6,261 nucleotides of DNA from an uncultured Clostridium sp. GTDB taxonomy: Bacteria > Bacillota > Clostridia > Clostridiales > Clostridiaceae. The notes under the pieces were generated by a model. The model saw nothing but the letters and a program-made list of their open reading frames with translations, was not told the origin of the DNA and ran no database searches. The stretch is from the NCBI RefSeq assembly GCF_934754915.1, contig NZ_CAKVKB010000165.1:1-6261 (forward strand). Reading direction: 5' to 3'. A program made the position numbers and the translations under genes. Within the stretch, counting starts at the first letter, position 1; each line of letters opens with the position of its first letter. Shown here in pieces: positions 1-5,522 of the stretch.

Positions 1-22
1 TAAATGGAGACATTTATTTTTT
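1..22 (+). terminator. Probable rho-independent terminator of an upstream gene, cut by the window edge
   Basis: TAAATG (1-6) pairs perfectly with CATTTA (11-16) around a GAGA loop, which is of the GNRA type, and six T residues follow (17-22). The visible stem is A+T-rich, but it may extend leftwards beyond position 1, where A residues could pair with the T-run. This suggests that a + strand gene ends just before the window and that the pilus operon is transcribed separately. The gene itself cannot be seen. Confidence 0.42.
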
Positions 23-44
23 CAAAATGCATCAAAAAGAACCG

Positions 45-57
45 GTCCCAATGGGAC
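45..57. repeat. Short GC-rich inverted repeat GTCCC-AAT-GGGAC
   Basis: GTCCC (45-49) and GGGAC (53-57) form a perfect 5-bp inverted repeat around AAT, next to the palindrome ACCGGT (41-46). This is the only G+C-rich patch in an otherwise A+T-dominated upstream region. No T-run follows directly on the + strand. On the - strand, five T residues follow after a gap of about 7 nt, so a weak leftward terminator is possible. It could also be an operator or a remnant of a dispersed intergenic repeat; the sequence alone does not decide. Confidence 0.4.
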
Positions 58-59
58 AA

Positions 60-120
60 AAATTACAAAAAATATTACAAAAAAAGATAATATTACATCA
101 ATATTACATTTATATTACAT
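60..120 (+). repeat. Array of phased TATTACAT direct repeats upstream of the operon promoter
   Basis: The octamer TATTACAT occurs three times with exactly 11-bp spacing (91-98, 102-109, 113-120). A fourth ATATTACA lies at 72-79 and a weaker AAATTACA at 60-67. The step of about one helical turn puts the exact copies on the same DNA face. The array ends 14 bp before the -35 hexamer of the predicted promoter, where an activator would bind. Curved A+T-rich DNA or an UP-like element are alternatives. No regulator gene is in the window. Confidence 0.55.
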
Positions 121-134
121 TTTAAGCAAAGGTA

Positions 135-163
135 TTGATTTTAGAAAAAAAAACATATAGAAT
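135..163 (+). promoter_or_regulatory. Predicted sigma-A-type promoter of the pilus operon
   Basis: A -35 hexamer TTGATT (135-140, four of six matches to TTGACA) and a -10 hexamer TAGAAT (158-163, five of six matches to TATAAT) are separated by exactly 17 bp. Transcription would start near 170, giving a 5' leader of about 52 nt before the first ATG. Chance matches are common in DNA this A+T-rich. The spacing, the position just before the first gene and the repeat array upstream make this the best candidate. The leader is too short for a riboswitch and shows no c-di-GMP riboswitch signature. Confidence 0.5.
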
Positions 164-222
164 AAAAAGTGATAAAAAGATGAATTAAAAACAAGAGAGA
201 ATAAAATCAAGGAGTAAAGAAA

Positions 223-1884
223 ATGCAAAATTGTTTAGGAATATATATAGAAAACAATTTAATAAAATATGCAAAAGTTTCTAAAGACCGAGACACATTT
301 AAAGTAGACGCGTTTGGAATAAGATTTTTTGATAATTTGAATGACGCAATAAAAAAGATAGTTGAAGAAACATACAGCTTTAATACACAAATATCGATAA
401 ATCTGGCAAATGAAAGATACTTATATTATGACATTTTTGCACTACTTTCAAAAAATGATATACAAAAGACAGTAGAAACAGAATTTCAAACATTTTGTGA
501 TGAAAATAAATATAACCAAAAGGCATTTGAAACAAGATATGCTTTAGTATCTAATATACAAAACAAGGAAAGAATAAAAGCAATTCAGGTCATAGTAAAT
601 AAAATTGAGTTAAATAAGCAAAAACAATATCTAGAATCACATAATTTATCTGGAATATTGCCAATTGGAACAGCAATAGCAAGTATAACGAGATTTGAAA
701 AAAAGGAAAATGTATTAATTGTTAATATGGAAGAAAAAACAACCATAACAACAATTTATGACAGACAAATATACAATGTTGAAACAATAGATAATGGAAG
801 CCAAGAAGTTCTAGAAAAAATAAATAGAACAGAAAATTCTATGAGTAAAGCATACGAAATTTGCAAAGAAACAACAATCTATACTGCAAATGTAATAGAT
901 GATTCAAAAGAACAACCACATTTGGAAGATATAGTTCCTACATTATATCAAATAAGTCAAAAGGTAAAAGAAATAGTTGAAGAATCACCTGTAAAAATAT
1001 CTACAGTTTATTTAACAGGAACATTATCAGTTATAAATAATGTAGATTTATATTTCCAAGAATTCTTGCCAACATCTGACTGCAAAATATTAAAACCAAG
1101 TATAATCGAATCAACTGCAACACAGATTAATATAAAAGATTATATAGAAGTAAATAGTGCAATTTCTCTAGCAATGCAATCATTGGGAGAAGGCATGCAG
1201 TCTTTAAACTTTAGAAAACCAAATTTTATGGACCAAATTAAACAAGTATTAAATACAGACATTTCTTTGGGAAATAAAAAAGAAAAGAAAGTTGAATCTG
1301 GCAAAGAGAAGGATAGTAAATCAACGAAGAAACTACCTAAAATTTCTATAGATAATGTGTCTTTAAAAGGACAATTAGATCAAACCGAGACGATATTACT
1401 TAGGGTTGCTATTGCAATAGTACTAATAAACATTATATTTATTGCATTTTCAAAAACATTATATAGTCAAATGGATAAAAAACAAGAAGAAGTTGAACTT
1501 TCAATAGCTTCTGAAAATGCTCAAGTAGCAAAGATTGATACATATATAGATTCTTTAACAAGTAAAGACAAAAAATATACAGCTTTAACAGAAGAACTAA
1601 AAGCAATCAATGATAAAATAAGTAATATTGCAGAAATGAAAAACTCAATTCCTAATTTGCTAAATCAAATAATGTATACAATTCCAGAAGGAGTACAACT
1701 TACATCAATTCAAAATACAACAGGAAAACAAATAGCAATTATTGCACAAGCAAGTGATTATGACCAATTAGGATATTTTATAGCAAAAATAAAGGTCTCA
1801 GGAATACTAAATAATGCTGTATCTTCTAGCAGCCAAAAAAGTGGGGATGTAGTAACAGTTAAAATAGAAGGAGAATTACCATGA
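223..1884 (+). CDS. pilM: PilM-PilN fusion, GspL-like pilus alignment protein
   Basis: This 553-residue protein joins two proteins that most T4P systems encode separately. Residues 1-325 look like the actin-like cytoplasmic protein PilM, with strand-turn patterns at LGIYIENN (5-12), VLIVNMEEKTT (164-174) and VYLTG (262-266). Residues 327-335 (SLNFRKPNF) resemble the PilN peptide that docks on PilM and the matching NLxxGxF stretch in GspL. A Lys-rich linker (about 336-390) leads to one membrane helix (391-410), a charged coiled coil (414-470) and a compact C-terminal domain (475-553) like the ferredoxin-fold domain of PilN. The usual Asp and Gly residues of the nucleotide site are replaced, so ATP binding is doubtful. 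AAGGAG (209-214) lies 8 nt before the ATG, which supports this start. The stop overlaps the next start (ATGA), indicating translational coupling. The fold assignment is by pattern and gene order. Confidence 0.82.
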   Translation: MQNCLGIYIENNLIKYAKVSKDRDTFKVDAFGIRFFDNLNDAIKKIVEETYSFNTQISINLANERYLYYDIFALLSKNDIQKTVETEFQTFCDENKYNQKAFETRYALVSNIQNKERIKAIQVIVNKIELNKQKQYLESHNLSGILPIGTAIASITRFEKKENVLIVNMEEKTTITTIYDRQIYNVETIDNGSQEVLEKINRTENSMSKAYEICKETTIYTANVIDDSKEQPHLEDIVPTLYQISQKVKEIVEESPVKISTVYLTGTLSVINNVDLYFQEFLPTSDCKILKPSIIESTATQINIKDYIEVNSAISLAMQSLGEGMQSLNFRKPNFMDQIKQVLNTDISLGNKKEKKVESGKEKDSKSTKKLPKISIDNVSLKGQLDQTETILLRVAIAIVLINIIFIAFSKTLYSQMDKKQEEVELSIASENAQVAKIDTYIDSLTSKDKKYTALTEELKAINDKISNIAEMKNSIPNLLNQIMYTIPEGVQLTSIQNTTGKQIAIIAQASDYDQLGYFIAKIKVSGILNNAVSSSSQKSGDVVTVKIEGELP

Positions 1885-2687
1885 GAAAAATTTTAATAAG
1901 TGTGTTAGTTTGTTTATTGTTAATTGGCTCTGCATTTTTTATGGTAAATGGCATAAGTGGTTTAAACATAAAAGGAATAAAGGGACTTGATGAAAAAAAT
2001 AGCCAAGTAGAACAAAAAATTACTGAATTATCAAATGTAATTAGTATTACATATGCAAATAACGAATCAAAATTAAAGAAAACAGCAAATACCTTACAAG
2101 ATAGTAAAACTGAATATGAAAACCAAGCAATATTATCAAAGTCACAAAATCCTACCTATGCATCTCAATTAGAAACCTATGACATTGATTATTTATGGAC
2201 AAAGCTTGGAAACTATGCAAGAAATGAAAATGTTGTTATAAAAATAGATTTAGTCTCAAGTGGAACTAGTCAAAATTTATATAACTTAAATTTTGCAATA
2301 GAAGGCGAATATATAAATATAACCAATTTTATATATGAAATAGAAAATGATTCTAAATTAGGATTTAAAATTGATGATTTTAAAATGAGTAGTGGAAACC
2401 AAGATAATATGTTGTCAGCATCATTTACGTGTAAGGAAATACCAATTAATGTTGGAACAATTGATCAGCCAACGAGTGAAAATACATCAAGTAATACTAC
2501 TTCATCTAATAGTACAGAAAATACAACAAATAATACAACAAATACAAGTTCTGATACAAATACAGTAACAAATTCAACAACGAATACAAACACAAATTCA
2601 ACAGTAACTACTAATAGCAGTGCTACAACAGTAACAACAAACGCTTCATCACAAACAAATGTGACAAGTGTAAATGCTACAAATTAA
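1881..2687 (+). CDS. pilO: PilO-like alignment-complex protein with a long Thr/Asn/Ser tail
   Basis: This 268-residue bitopic protein has a short basic N-terminus, one membrane helix (about 4-24), a predicted coiled coil (35-90) and a globular part (about 100-190). The stretch around 150-168 (FIYEIENDSKLGFKIDDF) resembles the conserved helix-strand of PilO, in which the protein forms a ferredoxin-like fold and pairs with PilN. Residues 198-268 are an extra low-complexity tail in which 59 of 71 residues are Thr, Asn or Ser, absent from typical PilO. The start overlaps the stop of the PilMN gene by 4 nt, the usual coupling for partner subunits. The extracytoplasmic part would face the cell wall in a single-membrane cell. 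Sequence conservation in PilO is low, so the name rests on topology, position and the short motif. Confidence 0.72.
   Translation: MRKILISVLVCLLLIGSAFFMVNGISGLNIKGIKGLDEKNSQVEQKITELSNVISITYANNESKLKKTANTLQDSKTEYENQAILSKSQNPTYASQLETYDIDYLWTKLGNYARNENVVIKIDLVSSGTSQNLYNLNFAIEGEYINITNFIYEIENDSKLGFKIDDFKMSSGNQDNMLSASFTCKEIPINVGTIDQPTSENTSSNTTSSNSTENTTNNTTNTSSDTNTVTNSTTNTNTNSTVTTNSSATTVTTNASSQTNVTSVNATN
2472..2684 (+). repeat. Low-complexity ACA/AAT-rich tract encoding the PilO tail
   Basis: The end of the PilO-like gene is made of imperfect repeats of ACAAATACA-like units encoding Thr-Asn-Ser runs, with many Asn-x-Thr/Ser triplets. Such tracts can change length by slippage. The frame stays open throughout, so there is no sign of decay. 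A flexible, possibly glycosylated cell-wall spacer is a reasonable guess. Confidence 0.7.
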
Positions 2688-2692
2688 GGAGG
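2686..2692 (+). promoter_or_regulatory. Ribosome binding site that sets the start of the PilP-like gene
   Basis: A perfect AAGGAGG overlaps the stop codon of the PilO-like gene and lies 5 nt before the ATG at 2698. The reading frame is open from an ATG at 2674, but that codon lies inside the previous gene and has no such site, so 2698 is preferred. Confidence 0.85.
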
Positions 2693-2697
2693 CTCAA

Positions 2698-3129
2698 ATG
2701 ACAAAAGTTATAAAGGAAATAATCATAATGTTGCTTGTATGTTTATTAACTATGTTAATTTTAGCTATAGCATTGTATAGATATATTCCAAATAGAAAGG
2801 TAGTACCTGAAGTTGTTACATATACAGCCTCAGAAGATATACAAGACTTACTTGATGATAATATCGATACAAAAAGTGACAAAGACAATGTTATATTAAC
2901 ATATGAAGTAACAGCAAGTGATTTAAGTGGATATCAAAGCACAAATACATATGTTCCGGGAAAAACAAATCCATTTGCACCAGTATCAAAGTCAATATCT
3001 ACAGATGGAGATAACAACAATGGAGAAAGCAATAGCAATGGTGGAACACAAAATAATGAAGTGACAAATCCAAATAAATCAACAGAAAGTACAGCACCTA
3101 GTATTTACAAGGGTAAAGGTACTAAATAA
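2698..3129 (+). CDS. Small bitopic pilus protein with PilP-like NPF motif
   Basis: The product is 143 residues when read from the ATG behind the AAGGAGG site. It has a Lys-containing N-terminus, one membrane helix (about 8-28), a middle part (35-85) that is acidic at first and then forms a short possible strand, and the motif GKTNPFAPV (88-96). An Asn/Gly/Ser/Thr-rich tail fills residues 100-143. It follows the PilO-like gene by 10 nt. In Gram-negative T4P systems the gene after pilO encodes the lipoprotein PilP, whose conserved (R/K)xxPF-type segment takes part in joining the PilN/PilO pair to the secretin. Here there is no lipobox Cys and a membrane helix replaces the lipid anchor. I infer a fourth alignment-complex subunit; similarity beyond position and the NPF motif cannot be shown by eye, so no symbol is given. 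Confidence 0.7.
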   Translation: MTKVIKEIIIMLLVCLLTMLILAIALYRYIPNRKVVPEVVTYTASEDIQDLLDDNIDTKSDKDNVILTYEVTASDLSGYQSTNTYVPGKTNPFAPVSKSISTDGDNNNGESNSNGGTQNNEVTNPNKSTESTAPSIYKGKGTK

Positions 3130-3139
3130 TTATTAGATA

Positions 3140-3168
3140 TTAACATTATATTAGCTACAGGCTAATAT
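3140..3168 (+). promoter_or_regulatory. Possible internal promoter of the pilin gene
   Basis: TTAACA (3140-3145, five of six to TTGACA) and TAATAT (3163-3168, four of six to TATAAT) are 17 bp apart. Transcription would start near 3175, about 42 nt before the pilin ATG. It overlaps the stem-loop at 3147-3169, so the two readings compete. Chance is a real alternative in DNA this A+T-rich. Confidence 0.27.
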
Positions 3169-3169
3169 A
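3147..3169 (+). other. Stem-loop between the platform genes and the pilin gene
   Basis: TATATTAGC (3147-3155) pairs perfectly with GCTAATATA (3161-3169) around a TACAG loop. There is no T-run, so this is not a standard intrinsic terminator. It lies in the 87-nt gap before the pilin gene and could act as an RNA processing or 5'-stabilising structure that lets the pilin message accumulate separately from the upstream genes. That role is inferred. Confidence 0.5.
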
Positions 3170-3200
3170 TTTACAAATAAAAAAATAAAATTCAAAAGAG

Positions 3201-3209
3201 AGAGGGGGG
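3201..3209 (+). promoter_or_regulatory. Purine-rich ribosome binding site of the pilin gene
   Basis: AGAGGGGGG lies 7 nt before the ATG at 3217, within a longer purine stretch starting at 3195. Six consecutive G residues are striking in this A+T-rich DNA and suit a highly translated gene. Confidence 0.75.
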
Positions 3210-3216
3210 AAAACTA

Positions 3217-3639
3217 ATGAAAAATAACAAAGGTATAACACTTATTGCATTGGTTGTAACTATTATAGTTCTATTAATTCTAGCAGGAGTTTCTATTGCT
3301 ATGTTATCAGGAAATAATGGTATATTAACCAATGCAAAGAATGCAAAGGAACAATCTTCTGCTAAAAATCTTGAGGAAATGACTAAATTAGTTGTAGGAG
3401 ACTATTTAACAACAAATAAAGGATGGAAAGTACTTACAGAAGCTGATGCAACACAATTAGCAAAAGATATCAATCAAGTAGGTGGTTCAAATGTAAACGC
3501 TTCTGCTACATTTACTGCAGCTGTAGCTTCAACATCACCTGCATATTTTACAATTACTGATTCAATTTCAAACCAAACAGTTTATTTAAATGCTGAATCA
3601 GGAGCTGTAACATCTGCAGTACCTACACTTACAGAATAA
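3217..3639 (+). CDS. pilA: Type IV prepilin, probable major pilin
   Basis: This 140-residue prepilin has a 6-residue leader MKNNKG, with predicted cleavage after Gly6. The mature N-terminus begins ITLIALVV and continues as an uninterrupted hydrophobic helix to about residue 30, which anchors the subunit in the membrane and later forms the pilus core. An amphipathic helix (about 37-65) and a small Thr/Ala-rich globular domain (about 70-140) follow, with no Cys, so no disulfide-closed D-region. The mature protein is 134 residues, compact for a pilin. Position +5 is Ala rather than Glu. It is judged the major pilin because it has the strongest ribosome binding site, is flanked by two hairpins that could set its own message level, and carries the most pilin-like N-terminus. 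This leader type also occurs on pseudopilins, so a non-shaft role cannot be excluded. Confidence 0.85.
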   Translation: MKNNKGITLIALVVTIIVLLILAGVSIAMLSGNNGILTNAKNAKEQSSAKNLEEMTKLVVGDYLTTNKGWKVLTEADATQLAKDINQVGGSNVNASATFTAAVASTSPAYFTITDSISNQTVYLNAESGAVTSAVPTLTE

Positions 3640-3666
3640 AATTATTAATAAATATAGACTATATTA

Positions 3667-3705
3667 AATAAAAGCATATGCATGCTATATGCATATGCTT
3701 TTATT
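3667..3705 (+). terminator. Strong terminator-like hairpin after the pilin gene
   Basis: AATAAAAGCATATGCA (3667-3682) pairs without mismatch with TGCATATGCTTTTATT (3690-3705) around a 7-nt loop TGCTATA. The core is AGCATATGCA/TGCATATGCT followed by TTTTATT, with matching A residues on the 5' side, so it could work in both directions. It begins 27 nt after the pilin stop. Since the peptidase gene starts only 18 nt after it and has no clear promoter, partial termination with some readthrough is likely. That would yield much pilin message and little peptidase message. It also could protect the 3' end of the pilin mRNA. Confidence 0.75.
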
Positions 3706-3723
3706 AAAAAAGGAAAGAAACAA

Positions 3724-4539
3724 ATGAACACATTCTTATATATAATAATATTCATAATGGGAACACTATTCGGCAGTTTTTACACACTAGCCGTATACAG
3801 AATACCAAGAAAAATAGATATAATAAAAACACATTCATTTTGTCCTAACTGTAATCATAAATTAGGCTTTTTTGAACTAATACCTGTTCTAAGTTACATA
3901 TTATTAGGAGGCAAATGCAAAAATTGCAAACAAAAAATAAGACCAAGATATTTTATATTAGAAATCTTATCGGGAATAGCATTTGTACTTATAGCATATT
4001 GCCTAAAAATAAATGCGTATGATTTGAATATTAAAGCAATTGTTAAATTTACATTTATTGTTTTATATTTAGTTTCAATATTCATAATAGCTGGGATAGA
4101 CAAAGAATATAGAAAAATAGAAAGAGGAGTATTATACTATGGTTTGTTGGTATCATGTAGCTACATAATATATCTATGCATAATGGGACAAACTAGTATT
4201 TATAGATATGTGATGTATTTAGTCACATTGATAGTATTATTAATTATAGATAGTGAAACACAAATACAAAAAGCAAAATCAAGTTATATGTTGGAAATAC
4301 TAATGTTAATAGTAATAATGATAATAAACACAGGGATAATTACAACATTACTTTCAATAATAATAACATTTTTAGCAATAGGAATAACAAAAGCAATTTA
4401 TGCTATTTCAAATAACTTAAATAAATTTAGAAAAGAGCAAAAAAACATAAAAGAAGAATTATATAAATTTGGGTATTTATTTAGTATAACAAATGTAATT
4501 CTATATATAGGAAATTTATATTTCACATATCATGGATAA
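3724..4539 (+). CDS. pilD: Prepilin peptidase (PilD type), divergent active site
   Basis: This is a 271-residue polytopic membrane protein. It begins with a membrane helix containing GTLFGSFYTLAVYRIP (13-28), typical of the family. A cytoplasmic domain with two CxxC pairs follows (Cys40/43 and Cys65/68, a tetracysteine metal-binding pattern) and ends in RPRYFILEILSG (73-84). This N-terminal part carries the methyltransferase function in PilD. The peptidase half has several helices, with the first expected catalytic Asp at 125 (GIDKEYR). The usual second motif GxGD is missing, and the only later Asp is 176 (LLIID), placed at the same membrane side. The ATG at 3724 has AGGA (3711-3714) 9 nt upstream. 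An earlier in-frame ATG at 3682 lies inside the hairpin and is unlikely. It would cleave the three prepilins encoded here. Family assignment is firm; activity is inferred. Confidence 0.87.
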   Translation: MNTFLYIIIFIMGTLFGSFYTLAVYRIPRKIDIIKTHSFCPNCNHKLGFFELIPVLSYILLGGKCKNCKQKIRPRYFILEILSGIAFVLIAYCLKINAYDLNIKAIVKFTFIVLYLVSIFIIAGIDKEYRKIERGVLYYGLLVSCSYIIYLCIMGQTSIYRYVMYLVTLIVLLIIDSETQIQKAKSSYMLEILMLIVIMIINTGIITTLLSIIITFLAIGITKAIYAISNNLNKFRKEQKNIKEELYKFGYLFSITNVILYIGNLYFTYHG

Positions 4540-4549
4540 AGGAGTAATA

Positions 4550-5035
4550 ATGAAAAAATTTTTCAAAAAAAATAGAGGAGTTGCGGGTATAGATATTTCC
4601 ATATCAATGATAATAATATTAATATTTATACCAACAGTATTCGGAATAGTGTATAATATACAGAAAATAAATGCAGATGTAAAAAGAAAATCAACAGCTG
4701 TAAATATAGCAACAAATGTATTAGAAATTGTAAAATCTGAAGCTTATAGTAATATTACAGCATCTGGAAATGAGCTGAATACAGACATAAAGGAAAAATA
4801 TGAGGCATCAACCTATAAAAATCCTGATAAAGAAGAAACAGGGTATAGCTATGTATATTATACAACGACAGGAGAAAATGGAGAACATTATCAAATTCAA
4901 ATTGGAGTTAAAAATTATTATCCTAGCGATGCTCAAAAACAAGACTATATAAAACAGGTAAAAGTTAGAGTATTTTATCCATGTGGAGATAATGTAAAAG
5001 ATATAGACATAAGTGTTATTGCAAGAAATACTTAA
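4550..5035 (+). CDS. PilV-like minor prepilin
   Basis: The product is 161 residues from the ATG that follows AAAGGAG (4538-4544) by 5 nt. An earlier in-frame ATG at 4532 lies within the peptidase gene and lacks a site. The 10-residue basic leader MKKFFKKNRG would be cleaved after Gly10, leaving VAGIDISISM and a hydrophobic helix to about residue 36, with Pro28 inside it. The following helix (about 45-65, with AVNIATNVLEIVKSEAY) matches the pattern of PilV/GspI-type minor pilins. The rest is a Tyr-rich globular domain with one Cys (144). Position +5 is Asp, a conservative change from Glu. It starts 10 nt after the peptidase gene and is followed by another minor prepilin, like minor pilin clusters elsewhere that initiate assembly. 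The exact class is uncertain. Confidence 0.75.
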   Translation: MKKFFKKNRGVAGIDISISMIIILIFIPTVFGIVYNIQKINADVKRKSTAVNIATNVLEIVKSEAYSNITASGNELNTDIKEKYEASTYKNPDKEETGYSYVYYTTTGENGEHYQIQIGVKNYYPSDAQKQDYIKQVKVRVFYPCGDNVKDIDISVIARNT

Positions 5036-5054
5036 AAAGAAAGGAACTTTGAAA

Positions 5055-5510
5055 TTGAAATCAAATAGAGGTATTACATTAACATCTTTGATTATTTATG
5101 TAATAGGTTTATTAATTATAATTGCTTTGATGAGCAACTTTTTAGGATATTTTAACCAAAACTTATCAGAAATATCTATAAAGCAAAACGCGGAAGAACA
5201 ATATTCGAAATTCCTATCATATATAACAAAAGATGCAAATTCAAATAATTTAGCATATGTAAAATCAGGAGCTGATGGAAAAGACTGTATAATTTTTGTA
5301 TTTAGTGATAATACAGAACACCAATATATTTGTCAAAATAAAAATATATATTTTGTAAATGTCGGAGACCAAATTGAAAAGAAAATTACTTTATGTGAAA
5401 ATATTTCGGCTCCCACAGGAAATGTATTTAATTATACAGACAAAAAACTTAATATAAATTTTAATATAAGTAACTCAAAATTTTCTACAATACTAAATGT
5501 TAAAATGTAA
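5055..5510 (+). CDS. Minor prepilin with probable TTG start
   Basis: No ATG precedes the leader in this frame. The frame is open from a GTG at 5013 inside the previous gene, but AAAGGA (5040-5045) is placed 9 nt before a TTG at 5055. That start gives the leader MKSNRG, the same length and form as MKNNKG of the main pilin. The product would be 151 residues: cleavage after Gly6, mature start ITLTSLII, membrane helix to about residue 30, helix to about 58, then a beta-rich domain with Cys78, Cys92 and Cys114. Position +5 is Ser, so the usual Glu is absent. A second TTG at 5049 is too close to the ribosome binding site. By position after the PilV-like gene it may fill a PilW/GspJ-type role, but the sequence does not settle this. 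Confidence 0.75.
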   Translation: MKSNRGITLTSLIIYVIGLLIIIALMSNFLGYFNQNLSEISIKQNAEEQYSKFLSYITKDANSNNLAYVKSGADGKDCIIFVFSDNTEHQYICQNKNIYFVNVGDQIEKKITLCENISAPTGNVFNYTDKKLNINFNISNSKFSTILNVKM

Positions 5511-5522
5511 GATAAACCAAAG

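Noticed and set aside
60..120. CRISPR array or plasmid iterons
   Set aside because: The repeats are 8 bp with 3-bp gaps, far too short and close for CRISPR, and no replication gene or DnaA-box cluster is nearby. A promoter-linked binding array fits better.
1..222. Possible c-di-GMP riboswitch before the operon
   Set aside because: Such riboswitches do precede some clostridial pilus operons, but no GEMM-type conserved core or tetraloop-receptor pattern is visible, and the predicted leader after the promoter is only about 52 nt.
2674..2697. Upstream ATG of the PilP-like frame
   Set aside because: It would overlap the end of the PilO-like gene and lacks a ribosome binding site. A perfect AAGGAGG precedes the ATG at 2698.
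2694..2888. 64-codon open frame on the - strand
   Set aside because: It lies wholly inside the PilP-like gene, opposite its membrane helix, has no ribosome binding site or recognisable product, and looks like a shadow of the coding strand.
3147..3169. Intrinsic terminator before the pilin gene
   Set aside because: The stem is perfect but A+T-rich, and no T-run follows (the sequence continues TTTACAAATAAAA), so a standard terminator is not supported.
3682..3723. Upstream ATG of the peptidase frame
   Set aside because: The codon is within the strong hairpin after the pilin gene, and the added residues are not like the family N-terminus, which starts at 3724 with a good ribosome binding site.
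3894..4103. 69-codon open frame on the - strand
   Set aside because: It lies inside the prepilin peptidase gene, which has clear family motifs in the forward frame. Nothing supports the reverse frame.
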